Shown here: positions 11,443 through 20,334 of the stretch, in pieces | How positions within the stretch are numbered: the first letter of the stretch is position 1 | Layout: the number at the start of each line of letters is the position of its first letter | Assembly (NCBI RefSeq): GCF_003173615.1 | Contig: NZ_QGNA01000001.1 | Location: 992,001-1,056,000, forward strand | DNA length: 64,000 nt | Direction of reading: 5' to 3' | Origin: Falsiroseomonas bella | GTDB taxonomy: Bacteria; Pseudomonadota; Alphaproteobacteria; Acetobacterales; Acetobacteraceae | The notes under the pieces: model-generated | Database searches by the model: none | What the model was told of the DNA's origin: nothing | The model's input: the letters and a program-made list of their open reading frames with translations, nothing else | Position numbers and translations under genes: made by a program

Positions 11443-12423
11443 TCAGGCCGCGACCAGCGCCTTCAGGTCGGTCTGCGGGCGCGCCCCGAAATGGCTGATC
11501 GCCTCCGCCGCCGCCACCGACCCCCAGCGCCCGCATTCGCCGAGCGGCCGGCCCAGCGCATGGGACGCGAGGAAGCCGGCGGCATAGGCGTCGCCGGCGC
11601 CGGTAGTGTCCACCACCTTGGTCGGCACCGCCGCCACCTCGAGCGTCGTCTCGCCGGCGACGACCACGCTGCCCTTCTCGCTGCGCGTCACCGCCGCCAG
11701 GCCCACCTCCTCCCGCACGGCGGCGAGCGCCATGGCGAAGTCGTCGGTCTCGTAGAGGGAGAGAAGCTCGGCCTCGTTGGCGAACAGGATGTCCACCTCG
11801 TTCCGCACCAGGTCGCGGAAGGCGGCGCGGTGGCGGCCGACGCAGAAGGGATCGGACAGCGTCAGCGACACCTGCCGCCCCGCGCCATGCGCGACCTTCG
11901 CCGCCTTGCGGAAGGCGGCCTGCGCGGCCGGCGGGTCGAAGAGGTAGCCTTCCATGTAGGTGATGGCGGCCGAGGCGACCTCGGCCTCGTTCACGTCCTC
12001 CGGCCCGAAATGCACGCAGGCGCCGAGAAAGGTGTTCATGGTGCGCTGCGCATCGGGCGTCACCAGGATGAGGCAGCGTGCCGTCGGCGCCCCGCCGACC
12101 AGCGGGGCGGAGGGGAAGCGCACGCCGGCCGCGCGGATGTCATGCGCGAACACCGTGCCCAGCGCGTCATCCGCGACCTTGCCGAGATAGCCGACCCGCG
12201 CCCCGAGCGCGGCCGCCACCGCGCAGGTGTTGCCGGCGGACCCGCCGGAGCTCTCCACCCCCGGCCCCATCGCCGCATAGATCCGCTCCGCCGCCGCCGC
12301 GTCGATCAGGGTCATGCTGCCCTTCGCCATGTCATGCGCCGCGAGGAAGGCGTCGTCCGCGCGGGTCAGCACGTCCACGATGGCATTGCCGATGCCGAGG
12401 ACATCGAGGGCGGGGGAGGTCAT
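11443..12423 (-). CDS. PfkB-family carbohydrate/adenosine kinase
   Basis: 326 residues. PfkB/ribokinase fold with both signatures: the glycine-rich SSGGSAGNT near residue 60 and the catalytic DTTGAGDAYAAGFL near 269-282, whose aspartate is the general base. Overall it resembles the adenosine-kinase-like proteins widespread in alphaproteobacteria, so a nucleoside substrate is more likely than fructose phosphate, but specificity cannot be settled. It is separated from typA by 200 bp and divergent from the EI24 gene. Confidence 0.85.
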   Translation of the reverse strand: MTSPALDVLGIGNAIVDVLTRADDAFLAAHDMAKGSMTLIDAAAAERIYAAMGPGVESSGGSAGNTCAVAAALGARVGYLGKVADDALGTVFAHDIRAAGVRFPSAPLVGGAPTARCLILVTPDAQRTMNTFLGACVHFGPEDVNEAEVASAAITYMEGYLFDPPAAQAAFRKAAKVAHGAGRQVSLTLSDPFCVGRHRAAFRDLVRNEVDILFANEAELLSLYETDDFAMALAAVREEVGLAAVTRSEKGSVVVAGETTLEVAAVPTKVVDTTGAGDAYAAGFLASHALGRPLGECGRWGSVAAAEAISHFGARPQTDLKALVAA

Positions 12424-12506
12424 GGGTCGTTTCGGTCTCGGCCAGAAGGGGAGTTGAAGCGGCCGGACGTTGCCGGAACCGGTTCGGCGAAGCTAGTCCC
12501 TGCCGG

Positions 12507-13163
12507 ATGCTTCGCCCCCTCCTCCTCGCCGCAGGCCAGCTCACCGACCCGGCCTTCCGCCGCCCGCTGTTGATCGGCGCAGGGCTGGCGCTCGCCCTCG
12601 GCCTGGCGCTCGCGGCCGGGGTGAGCTGGGGCGTCGGCTGGCTGGCCGGCGGCGAGGGCTGGCTTGCATCGCTTGCCGCGGCGGCCGGCGGCCTGCTGGC
12701 GCTGTTCGCGCTGTGGTGGCTCTTCGTGCCGGTGCTGCTGGCGGTCGCCAGCATCTTCACCGATGGCGTCGCCGCGGCGGTGGAGCAGCGCCACTACCCG
12801 TCCTTGCCCCCGCCCGCCGGGGCCTCGGCGCCCGAACAGGCCTGGGCGGGCCTGGTGCTGGCGGCGAAGATGGCGGTGCTGACCTTCGTGCTGCTGCCGC
12901 TCTCGCTGCTGATCCCCGTGTTCGGCGCGGCGGCGCTGTGGGCCGTGGCGGCGGTCGGCCTGGGGGAGGGCCTGTTCCAGGGGGTCGCGTTGCGCCGCAT
13001 GTCGCCCGCGGCGGCGAAGGCCAGGGCACGGACGCTGCGCTGGCGCATCTGGGGGGTGGGCGGGGTCTTCGCTCTGCTCGCCGTGGTGTCGCCGCTGAAC
13101 CTGCTGGTCCCCGTGCTGGGCACGGCGGCGATGGTGCACGTGCTCCACCGCAACACCGTGTGA
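12507..13163 (+). CDS. EI24/CysZ-like integral membrane protein
   Basis: 218 residues from the first ATG after the divergent kinase; an open frame extends upstream, but only antisense to that kinase. Pattern of the EI24 domain: about four hydrophobic segments, including one near residues 20-45, a strongly hydrophobic LLALFALWWLFVPVLLAVAS around 60-80 and two more in the C-terminal half. The family includes the sulfate permease CysZ, but no sulfate gene is nearby, so transport of sulfate is only a possibility. Confidence 0.75.
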   Translation: MLRPLLLAAGQLTDPAFRRPLLIGAGLALALGLALAAGVSWGVGWLAGGEGWLASLAAAAGGLLALFALWWLFVPVLLAVASIFTDGVAAAVEQRHYPSLPPPAGASAPEQAWAGLVLAAKMAVLTFVLLPLSLLIPVFGAAALWAVAAVGLGEGLFQGVALRRMSPAAAKARARTLRWRIWGVGGVFALLAVVSPLNLLVPVLGTAAMVHVLHRNTV

Positions 13164-13354
13164 AATCGGCAACGAACCGCAGGCGGATGCAGCCGCAAAG
13201 CTTGTGGACAACTGCCGTCGAGCGGGCATCGGCCCGTTGTGCCGGCGCGGGGGCGCGTGTTAGCCCCAAGGGCATGGCGCCGGGGTGATGGATGCCCGCC
13301 GGTGCCCCGGCGCGGCAGCGCCGTGTCGTCTCGAGAGGGGGGGCCAGCCGCGCC

Positions 13355-13990
13355 ATGAACGTCTTCCGCCGCCGCGATTCCGCCGCTCCGGAGCCTCAGC
13401 CGGCCACCGTGCCGACGGCCCGCGATCCCGATCTCGGCGTGCCGCCTCGTCTTCCATCCAGGGACAATCCGACCATGAGCCTCGCGCCCAAGCCCGGCAC
13501 CGCGCCCACCCCGCCCGTCGGGCCGACGCCGCCTTCCGGCACCGCGATCCCGCCGCGCCCGACGCTCGGCGCCGCGCCCAGCATCGGCGCCCCGCCAGCG
13601 CCGAGCCCGCGGCCGTCCAGTGCGGACCGGCGCACCCTGGTGGTCGGGCGCGGCATCAGCCTGCAGGGCACGGTCAGCGAGGCCGAGCGCCTGGTGGTCG
13701 AGGGCACGGTCGAGAGCCAGATGATCCAGGCGACCGAGCTCTCCATCAGCGAGACCGGCGTCTTCAAGGGCGAGGTCCAGGTCGAGGATGCCGAGATCGC
13801 CGGCACCTTCGACGGCACCATCACCGCCCGCGGCGCGCTGGTGATCCGCGCGACCGGCCGGGTGATCGGCGTGGCGCGCTGCCGCCGGCTGTCGGTGGAG
13901 GAAGGCGGGCAGGTGTCCGGCCGCATGGAGATGCTGAGCGACGCGCAGGCCGCGGCGCCGGCGCCCCTCCCGGTTCCCGCCGAAGCCTGA
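13355..13990 (+). CDS. Bactofilin (polymer-forming cytoskeletal protein)
   Basis: 211 residues. The N-terminal ~85 residues are proline- and alanine-rich and disordered. The core (about 90-190) is the DUF583/bactofilin beta-helix, with repeating short hydrophobic turns such as LVVEGTVESQMIQ, LSISETGVFKGEV and AEIAGTFDGTITARGALVI. Bactofilins polymerise without nucleotide and localise envelope enzymes. The ATG at 13355 begins with MNVFRRR; longer starts upstream are less likely. The next gene starts in its stop codon. Confidence 0.9.
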   Translation: MNVFRRRDSAAPEPQPATVPTARDPDLGVPPRLPSRDNPTMSLAPKPGTAPTPPVGPTPPSGTAIPPRPTLGAAPSIGAPPAPSPRPSSADRRTLVVGRGISLQGTVSEAERLVVEGTVESQMIQATELSISETGVFKGEVQVEDAEIAGTFDGTITARGALVIRATGRVIGVARCRRLSVEEGGQVSGRMEMLSDAQAAAPAPLPVPAEA

Positions 13991-14520
13991 TGCGCGGGCC
14001 GGCGCGCGCGGGGCTCCTGCTCGCGCTGCTGCTGCCCGTCGCCTGCGCCCAGCCCGGCCCGCCCGAGGCGGCGCAGGTGCTGGAGGAGGTGCTGGCGGCG
14101 CACAACGCCAGCATCGCCGGGGTGCAGGGCCGACCGGTTGCGGCCGCGTCGGTGGCGGCGCAGCCGGCCTCGGCGCCCGCCGCCGCACCCTCGCCCGCGC
14201 GCGCCGGCGGCGCACCGCCCGACGCCGCCGGCGATCTGGTCGGCCTGACGCCGGAGGCGCTGCGCCAGCAACTGGGCGAGCCGCGTCTGCGCCGGCCGGA
14301 AGGCCCGGCGGAGGTCTGGCATTACCAAGCCAGCCAGTGCCATCTCGACCTGGTGCTGTATCCCGCCGACGGGCCGCGCGCCGGGCTCCGCGTTGGCTTC
14401 GCCTCGGCACGTTCGGTCGGTACGGCGCGGCGCGGCGAGGCCGCCTGCCTGCGCGACATCGCGCGCAGCGGCGGCACGCGGCGTGCGCCGGCCACGGAGC
14501 AGGCGCTCGCGGGCGCATAG
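13990..14520 (+). CDS. Predicted lipoprotein, unknown function
   Basis: 176 residues, start overlapping the bactofilin stop (TGATG), hence probably co-translated. A hydrophobic N-terminus (LLLALLLPVAC) ends at a cysteine near residue 18, consistent with a lipoprotein signal although the proline at -3 is atypical. An Ala/Pro linker follows, then a conserved-looking domain VGLTPEALRQQLGEPRLRRP-G-AEVWHYQ, which resembles small SmpA/BamE-type outer-membrane modules. The coupling hints at a role in the envelope with bactofilin. Confidence 0.7.
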   Translation: MRGPARAGLLLALLLPVACAQPGPPEAAQVLEEVLAAHNASIAGVQGRPVAAASVAAQPASAPAAAPSPARAGGAPPDAAGDLVGLTPEALRQQLGEPRLRRPEGPAEVWHYQASQCHLDLVLYPADGPRAGLRVGFASARSVGTARRGEAACLRDIARSGGTRRAPATEQALAGA

Positions 14521-14539
14521 CGCCCGCCGCCCACGCAGC

Positions 14540-15454
14540 ATGACCCTCGCTCCCTGGGCAGACGCCTTCGTGCCCGTCTTCGGCCTGCTCGCGCTCGGCG
14601 CGCTGCTGAAGCGCCGCCTGCTGCGCGACGATGCCGTCTGGGCCGGGATCGAGCGCCTGGTGTTCTGGGTGCTCCTGCCCTGCCTGATCGCCGGCGCGCT
14701 CTCCGCCGTGCGCTTCGACACGCTGCCGGTCGGCGGCATGGCGGTGGCACTGTGGGCGGCGCTGAGCGCCGGCACGGCGTTGGCCGTCGCTCTGTCGCGG
14801 CTGCTCGGGCACGGGCATGCGGCGATGACCTCGGTGCTGCAGGGCGGCATCCGGTTCAACAACCTGATGGGCTTCGCCATCGGCGGGGCGATCTGGGGTG
14901 CCGAGGGCATCGCCTATGCCGCGGTGGCCACCGGCATCATCGTGCCCTTCGTGCAGGCTGTGGCGACCATCGCCTTCGTCGCCGGGCGCGGCAGCGTGCG
15001 GGTGCTGCCGCTGCTGCGGCAGGTGCTGCTCAACCCGCTGATCCTGGGCTGCCTGGCCGGCTTCGCGATCGGGCTGGTCGGCGGCCTACCGCCGGGGCTG
15101 CAGCCCGCGGTGCGGAACCTGGGCAATGCCTCCATCGCGCTCGGCCTGCTCTGCGTCGGCGCGGCGCTGACGCTGCAGGGGCTGGGCGACAGGCCGGCGA
15201 CGCAGGCGGCAACGGCGCTGCTGAAGCTGCTGGTCATGCCGCTGATGACCTGGGCGTTCTGCGCCGCGCTCGGCCTGGGTCCGCTCGCCACCGCCATCGC
15301 CGTGCTGTTCATGGCGCTGCCGACGGCGGCGACGAGCTATGTGATGGCGCGCGCGATGGGCGGCGACGCGAAGCTGATGGCCGCGATCACCACCAGCGAG
15401 CATCTGCTGTCGGTGCTGACGCTGCCCGTGTGGGTTTGGCTGCTGACGCGGTAG
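14540..15454 (+). CDS. AEC-family permease
   Basis: 304 residues with about ten hydrophobic segments in two bundles, typical of the auxin-efflux-carrier/malonate transporter family. The N-terminus FVPVFGLLALGALLKRRLL and the mid-protein RFNNLMGFAIGG are family-like. The C-terminal half contains PTAATSYVMARAMGGD, close to the family's conserved xxPTAxxxxxxA segment. Substrates of bacterial members include malonate and malate; none can be assigned here. Ends just before a GC-rich hairpin repeat. Confidence 0.85.
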   Translation: MTLAPWADAFVPVFGLLALGALLKRRLLRDDAVWAGIERLVFWVLLPCLIAGALSAVRFDTLPVGGMAVALWAALSAGTALAVALSRLLGHGHAAMTSVLQGGIRFNNLMGFAIGGAIWGAEGIAYAAVATGIIVPFVQAVATIAFVAGRGSVRVLPLLRQVLLNPLILGCLAGFAIGLVGGLPPGLQPAVRNLGNASIALGLLCVGAALTLQGLGDRPATQAATALLKLLVMPLMTWAFCAALGLGPLATAIAVLFMALPTAATSYVMARAMGGDAKLMAAITTSEHLLSVLTLPVWVWLLTR

Positions 15455-15485
15455 TCGCGACGGCTCGTTTGCGCGGTCGGTCGTG

Positions 15486-15524
15486 CCCCCACCCCGACCC
15501 TCCCCCGCACTGCGGGGGAGGGAG
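15486..15524. repeat. GC-rich dispersed hairpin repeat, copy 1
   Basis: A C-run followed by a near-perfect hairpin with arms CCCTCCCCCGCA and TGCGGGGGAGGG. An almost identical copy is at 39974-40012. Similar elements are scattered in many proteobacterial genomes. Here it fills the 83-bp gap between the convergent AEC permease and lyase genes, where it can act as a bidirectional terminator. Confidence 0.85.
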
Positions 15525-15537
15525 AAAACAGACGCCC

Positions 15538-16458
15538 CTACTCCGCCGGGAGGCGCAGATACCGGTCCTCCAGGCTGCGCCAGGTCGCGTTGTCGAACAG
15601 CGACCACAGCTCACCATGGCTGTACATGCGGCTCGCCATCGCGTTGCTGCTGCCCGTCTCCTTGAGGCTCGCCAGCATCTCCATCCCCGCCTTGGCGAAC
15701 AGGCGCGTGAGCGCGTTGGGATAGATCGCAAGACGAAAGCCAAGCGCCTGCAACCGCTCCGCCGGCAGGATCGGCGTCTTGCCGCCTTCCACCATGTTCG
15801 CCAGCAGCGGCACGCCGGGGAAGGCGCGGCCCACTTCCGCCAGCTCCGCCTCGCTCTGCGGGCTTTCGACGAAGATCACGTCCGCCCCCGCCGCGCGATA
15901 GGCCTTCGCACGCGCGATGGCGGCGGGCAGCCCCTCGCCCGCGCGCGCATCGGTGCGCGCGATCACCACGAAGTCGGGATCGCGCCGCGCCTCGATCGCC
16001 GCGCGGATGCGCATCACCATCGTCTCGACCGGCGCGATGACGCGGCCCGGCTCATGGCCGCATTTCTTCGGCCATTCCTGGTCCTCGATCTGGATCGCGG
16101 AGACGCCGGCGCGTTCGTATTCGCGCACCGTGCGGATCACGTTGATCGGCCCGCCATAGCCCGTGTCGCCATCCGCGATGACGGGAATGGAGACCACGTC
16201 GCAGATCCGCCGCACGCGATCGAGCATCTCCGCGAAGGACACCGCGCCGAGATCCGGCGCGCCCATCGTGCTGATCGAGACGCCGGCACCCGTGATGTAG
16301 AGCGCCGGGAAGCCGCTCGCCTCCACCAGCCGCGCGCCGAGGCAATCGAAGGCGCCCGGCGCGAGGAACAGGCTCTCGCCCGCCAGCAGCTCGCGCAGGC
16401 GGCGATGGCGGCCGGGCGCGTCGGCAAGGCCGATGGGCAGTGTGGGCGGCGTGGTCAT
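15538..16458 (-). CDS. Isocitrate lyase/PEP-mutase family lyase
   Basis: 306 residues, the right size for the PEP mutase/2-methylisocitrate lyase superfamily. Seen motifs are a DADTGYGG equivalent (ADGDTGYGGPINV), IEDQEWPKKCGHEPGR at the position of the catalytic KRCGH loop (here KKCGH) and ARTDAR. The KKCGH form with the following glutamate favours a C-C lyase or oxaloacetate decarboxylase over a phosphonomutase. The start overlaps the LLM oxidoreductase stop by 4 bp. Confidence 0.85.
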   Translation of the reverse strand: MTTPPTLPIGLADAPGRHRRLRELLAGESLFLAPGAFDCLGARLVEASGFPALYITGAGVSISTMGAPDLGAVSFAEMLDRVRRICDVVSIPVIADGDTGYGGPINVIRTVREYERAGVSAIQIEDQEWPKKCGHEPGRVIAPVETMVMRIRAAIEARRDPDFVVIARTDARAGEGLPAAIARAKAYRAAGADVIFVESPQSEAELAEVGRAFPGVPLLANMVEGGKTPILPAERLQALGFRLAIYPNALTRLFAKAGMEMLASLKETGSSNAMASRMYSHGELWSLFDNATWRSLEDRYLRLPAE

Positions 16459-17567
16459 GCTGTCTCCTTGGCGGCTGTCGCGCGGATGTGCTGGCGGAAG
16501 CGCGGCATCACCTCCTCCGCCAGGCGGTGCATGGTCTCGCTCTCCCACGCGGCATTCGGGCCGCTCCAGTCGAGGCCGGCCATCAGCAGATGGTCGAAGG
16601 CGCCGATGCGGTCCCGCAGCGCGACCAGCTTGTCGAGCACGGTGGCGGGGGAGCCGGCGACGACGCAGTCCTCGATGATGGCTTCGAGTGTCACGGCCTC
16701 GTCCGGCGTGTCCTCGCGCGGCTTCAGCGTGCCGAGCTGCCCGGCGCGGCGGGCCAGCGAGGAGAGGTAGTGGAAGTAGTAGCGGTTGGCGGAGGCCTCA
16801 TCGAACATGCGGTCACGCGCCTCCGCATCCGTCACGGCGATGCAGAAGTTTCGGGCGAGGCGCCACTCGTTGCCCGCCTTCACGCCCTGCGCATCGCGCG
16901 CGGCACGCAGCGTGCGGCCATGGCCTTCGACGATGCGCTCCGCGACGAAGTTGGCGGACACCACGCCCCAGCCGCGCTCCACCGCCATCTTCACCCCAAA
17001 ACTGTCGGCGCTGCGCGCGGTGATGGCGATGGGCGGATGCGGGCGCTGCCAGGGCTTGGGCATGGTGCCGACGCCGAATTCCGGGATCACCGCATTGACG
17101 ATGCGCGCCGACCAAGTCGGGCCTTCGATGTCGTAGGGCGGGTCCTGGCGCCAGATCGCGAGGATCGTGTCCATCGCCTCCAGCATGCGCTTGCCGCGCT
17201 GCATCGGGTCGGTGTTGCCGAACAGCTCGAAATCGGAAGGCAGCCCGCCCGGCCCGATGCCGAGGATCAGGCGCCCGCCCGTCATGTGGTCGAACTGCGC
17301 GACCTCGGCCGCGACCTTCGCCGGGTGGTGGTTCGGCAGGTTGATCACGCCGGTGGCAAAGGTGAGCTTCGTCCGCGCCGCCAGGGACGCCATGAACATC
17401 AGCGGCGAGGGGATCGGCTCCGACGAGGCCGAGAAATGCTCGCCCACCCAGAGCTCGTCGAAGCCGAGGCGATCGGCCAGCAGCGATTTTTCGGCGTCCT
17501 CGGCCAGCAATTCGTGCATCGGCCGCTCGGGCGGATGCAGCGGCATCATGAACAGGCCGAGACGCAT
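16455..17567 (-). CDS. LLM-class flavin-dependent oxidoreductase
   Basis: 370 residues. Bacterial luciferase-like monooxygenase fold: MRLGLFMMPLHPPERP at the start, FDELWVGEHFS (about 40-50), and GPGGLPSDFELFG, a family flavin-site region. The ATG follows an AAGGAAA-type ribosome site. It is co-transcribed with the downstream lyase (ATGA overlap), suggesting a joint catabolic step, but neither substrate is identifiable. Class: FMN-dependent, likely needing a separate reductase. Confidence 0.88.
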   Translation of the reverse strand: MRLGLFMMPLHPPERPMHELLAEDAEKSLLADRLGFDELWVGEHFSASSEPIPSPLMFMASLAARTKLTFATGVINLPNHHPAKVAAEVAQFDHMTGGRLILGIGPGGLPSDFELFGNTDPMQRGKRMLEAMDTILAIWRQDPPYDIEGPTWSARIVNAVIPEFGVGTMPKPWQRPHPPIAITARSADSFGVKMAVERGWGVVSANFVAERIVEGHGRTLRAARDAQGVKAGNEWRLARNFCIAVTDAEARDRMFDEASANRYYFHYLSSLARRAGQLGTLKPREDTPDEAVTLEAIIEDCVVAGSPATVLDKLVALRDRIGAFDHLLMAGLDWSGPNAAWESETMHRLAEEVMPRFRQHIRATAAKETA

Positions 17568-17632
17568 GGCCGTTTCCTTCCCCTTTGCCGCAAGGGTTAC
17601 CGGCTGCGCGCGCATGGCGCCAGCCGCACCCC

Positions 17633-18646
17633 TCAGCGGCGGGGCAGGAAGCCCACCAGGCGCTCGGCCTCCTCGCAGATCGGCGTGGCGATCGCGTCCG
17701 CGCGGTCGGCGCCGAGCCGCAGCGCCGCATCCAGCGCGCCGGGGTCCTGCAGAAGTCGGTTCATCTCGGTGCGGATCGGGTCGAGATGCGCCACCAGCGC
17801 CTCGGCCAGCACTTCCTTGAAGGCGCCGAATCCCTTGCCGCCATGGTGGCGCAGCACGCCCGCATGGGTCTCGCCGGTGATCGCCGCCAGGATGCCGACG
17901 AGGTTGCGCGCCTCCGGCCGTCCTTCCAGCCCCGCCTCGCTCTCCGGCAGCGGCTCGGGGTCGGTCTTGGCGCGGCGGATCTTCAGCGCGATCGCGTCGT
18001 GGTCGTCGTTGATGTTGATGCGCGACTGGTCGGAGGGGTCCGACTTCGACATCTTCTTCGTCCCGTCGCGGAGCGACATCACGCGCGCGGCGACGCCCTG
18101 GATCAGCGGCTCGATCGTCGGGAAGAAATCCACGCCGTAGTCGTGATTGAACTTCTGGGCGATGTCGTTGGCCAGCTCCAGGTGCTGCTTCTGGTCGTCG
18201 CCGACCGGAACCTTGGTGGCGTGATAGGTCAGGATGTCGGCCGCCATCAGGTTCGGATAGACGTAGAGGCCGGCGCTCGCGGCCTCCCGGTCCTTGCCGG
18301 CCTTGTCCTTGAACTGCGTCATCCGGTTCAGCCAGCCGATGCGCGCGACGCAGTTGAAGATCCAGGCCAGCCGCGTGTGGGCATGCACATGGGACTGCAG
18401 GAACAGGATGCAGCGCTTCGGATCGAGGCCGCAGGCGATCAGCGCCGCGGCCATCTCCCGCGTCTGGCGCGCCAGCTCCTGCGGGTCCTGCCAGACGGTG
18501 ATGGCGTGCAGGTCCACCACGCAGAAGATGCACTCATGCGTGTCCTGCATCGGCACCCAGTTGCGGATGGCGCCGAGATAATTGCCGAGGGTGGGCACGC
18601 CCGAGGGCTGGATGCCGGAGAATACGCGGTTGTTGGTCGGGGCCAT
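17633..18646 (-). CDS. trpS: Tryptophanyl-tRNA synthetase
   Basis: 337 residues, class Ic synthetase. N-terminus [23 protein letters not shown] carries the HIGH equivalent (TLGN). The KMSKS loop is complete ([11 protein letters not shown], about residues 200). A central [23 protein letters not shown] block is characteristic of bacterial TrpS. Standard length. It is 54 bp downstream of the yggS-like gene on the same strand. Confidence 0.96.
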   Translation of the reverse strand: MAPTNNRVFSGIQPSGVPTLGNYLGAIRNWVPMQDTHECIFCVVDLHAITVWQDPQELARQTREMAAALIACGLDPKRCILFLQSHVHAHTRLAWIFNCVARIGWLNRMTQFKDKAGKDREAASAGLYVYPNLMAADILTYHATKVPVGDDQKQHLELANDIAQKFNHDYGVDFFPTIEPLIQGVAARVMSLRDGTKKMSKSDPSDQSRININDDHDAIALKIRRAKTDPEPLPESEAGLEGRPEARNLVGILAAITGETHAGVLRHHGGKGFGAFKEVLAEALVAHLDPIRTEMNRLLQDPGALDAALRLGADRADAIATPICEEAERLVGFLPRR

Positions 18647-18700
18647 CGTGTTCGCTCTGGCTGCAGTGGCGCGCTGTGTCGGGCGGGCGGCGCCGGTCCG

Positions 18701-19384
18701 TCAAGCCGCCGCGGGCGGGTAGTCCCGGTGGCCGAAGATCGCGGTGCCGACGCGCACCAGCGTCGCGCCCTCCGCGATCGCGATCTCGTAGTCGGCGCTC
18801 ATGCCCATGGAGAGGGTCCTGAGCCCGTGCTTCGCGGCGAGCTCCGCGAGCCAGGCGAAATGCGGCCGGGGGTCGGCCCCCACGGGCGGGATGCACATCA
18901 GGCCGCTGATCGCCAGCCCATGCTCCTCGCGGCAGGCGCGGAGGAAGGCGCCGGCCTCGGCGCGCGGGATGCCGGCCTTCTGCGGCTCGTCGCCGGTGTT
19001 GACCTGCACCAGCAATTCGGGCGTCCGGCCCTCCTTACGGATCGACGCGGCGAGCGCGGCGGCGAGCTTCGGGCGGTCCAGGCTCTCGATCACATCGGCC
19101 ACGCGCACGGCGTCGCGCGCCTTGTTGGTCTGCAGCGCGCCGATGAGGTGCAGGCGGAGCGTGGGGTGGGCCGGGCGCAAAGACGGAAACTTCTGCTGCG
19201 CCTCCTGCACCCGGTTCTCGCCGAACACGGTCTGCCCGGCGGCCAGCGCCTCCAGCACCGCTTCGGCCGGATGCGTCTTGGAGACGGCGACGAGGGTGAC
19301 CGAGGCCGGGTCGCGGTTGGCGCGCGCGCAGGCCTCGGCGATCCTGGCACGGATGGCGGCGAGGTTGCGGGCGATGTCGGTCAT
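18701..19384 (-). CDS. YggS-type PLP homeostasis protein
   Basis: 227 residues; alanine-racemase-like TIM barrel of the YggS/PROSC (PLPBP) family, which binds pyridoxal phosphate and helps balance its pool. The PLP lysine is in VTLVAVSKTHPAEAV (about residue 36). The family blocks FGENRVQEAQQKF, LHLIGALQTNK and SMGMSADYEIAIAEGATLVRVGTAIFG are all present. Probably the first gene of an operon with trpS. A bipartite hairpin repeat begins 32 bp upstream of its start. Confidence 0.93.
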   Translation of the reverse strand: MTDIARNLAAIRARIAEACARANRDPASVTLVAVSKTHPAEAVLEALAAGQTVFGENRVQEAQQKFPSLRPAHPTLRLHLIGALQTNKARDAVRVADVIESLDRPKLAAALAASIRKEGRTPELLVQVNTGDEPQKAGIPRAEAGAFLRACREEHGLAISGLMCIPPVGADPRPHFAWLAELAAKHGLRTLSMGMSADYEIAIAEGATLVRVGTAIFGHRDYPPAAA

Positions 19385-19415
19385 GCGGGCGGTCCGGCGA
19401 TGCGTGGCCGGACGC

Positions 19416-19520
19416 TAGAGCATTTTCGAGCCAAGCGGAATCGCTTGGCGACTCGGAAAATGCGGCAAAACAAGGAGCTAGACCCGTTTCACCGCGCCGG
19501 TCGCGGTGGAACGGGTTTAG
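19416..19520. repeat. Bipartite hairpin repeat (two long stems)
   Basis: Two adjacent stem-loops. The first pairs GCATTTTCGAG-CCAAGCG with CGCTTGG-CGACTCGGAAAATGC around GAAT. The second pairs ACCCGTTTCACCGCG with CGCGGTGGAACGGGTT. A linker of about 20 A-rich bases separates them. The unusual AT content of the arms against the local GC and the modular form suggest a dispersed intergenic repeat of the kind seen in other alphaproteobacteria. It lies between the divergent yggS-like and thiE-like genes. Confidence 0.75.
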
Positions 19521-19570
19521 GGGGGTGGTCGCGCCGGCTCAAGCCGGCGACGGGGGCCGGCGGGCGAAGG

Positions 19571-20182
19571 GTGCCGCGCCTGTGGCTGCTGTCGGACCCG
19601 GTGCGGCTGCCGGATCCGGTCGCCTCGGCGCGGCGCCTGCCGCGCGGGGCGGCCGTGCTGGCGCGCGGCGCCGGGCCGGCGGTGCTCGGCCGGCTGGCTC
19701 GGCTGGCGCGCGGCCGAGGGCTCGCCCTGCTGCTGGGTGGCGAGGGGCGGGCGGCGCTGTCGCTCCGCGCCGGGCTGCATGTGCCGGACCGCGCGGCGGC
19801 GCGGGGGCTGCTGCCATTCCTGCGGGCACGACGCGGCGGGGCGCCCTGGGCCCTGCTCTCGGTCGCGGTGCATGGGCGGGCGGGCATGGCGCGCGGGCGA
19901 CGGCTGAGAGCGGATTGCGCCCTGCTCTCCCCCGCCTTCGCCACGGCGAGCCACCCCGGCGCGCGCGCGCTGGGGCCGCTGCGCTGGGCGGCGCTGGCCC
20001 GGGCGCTCGGGCGACCGGCAGTGGCGCTGGGCGGTGTCGGGCCGGAAACGGCGGGCCGGCTGCCGCGGCGCGGGGCGGGCCGCGCTGCTGGCCTCGCGGC
20101 GATCGGCGCGCTGGCCTCCGCCTCAGGGCCGGAGGGGGGGCTGTGGCGGGAGCGCCACAGTGTTTCGCGGAAGTCGCGTTGA
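19571..20182 (+). CDS. Divergent thiamine-phosphate synthase/TenI-like protein
   Basis: 203 residues from a GTG; the frame is open far upstream but only as antisense of the previous genes. The C-terminal half has the ThiE/TenI arrangement: a GLHVPD strand, a SVAVHG strand, DCALLSPAFATASHPGARALGPLRW, then PAVALGGVG near the phosphate-binding site. The N-terminal half is very Arg/Ala/Leu-rich and lacks the usual DGG and KD motifs for the pyrimidine. It may be a TenI-like or degenerate homologue rather than an active ThiE. Confidence 0.6.
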   Translation: MPRLWLLSDPVRLPDPVASARRLPRGAAVLARGAGPAVLGRLARLARGRGLALLLGGEGRAALSLRAGLHVPDRAAARGLLPFLRARRGGAPWALLSVAVHGRAGMARGRRLRADCALLSPAFATASHPGARALGPLRWAALARALGRPAVALGGVGPETAGRLPRRGAGRAAGLAAIGALASASGPEGGLWRERHSVSRKSR

Positions 20183-20334
20183 GGCTTTGTGGCCGATGGA
20201 CCTCCGCGCGAGCCCGCGACAATAGTCTCCGCGGGTCTGACCGCGGGCGGAGCAATTCCGATCGTGGCACCTGTCGAGGGGGGCAGGCGGGCCGAAACAT
20301 ACCGGGGCGACCCGGTTCAGGAGGAGGTTTACGA

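Noticed and set aside
13203-13211. DnaA-box-like TGTGGACAA
   Set aside because: A single near match without neighbouring boxes, AT-rich DNA or dnaA; not evidence of an origin.
17585-20182. 865-codon plus-strand frame over trpS, yggS-like gene and LLM region
   Set aside because: The first 660 codons are antisense to confirmed genes; only the last part (19571 on) is read as the ThiE/TenI-like gene.
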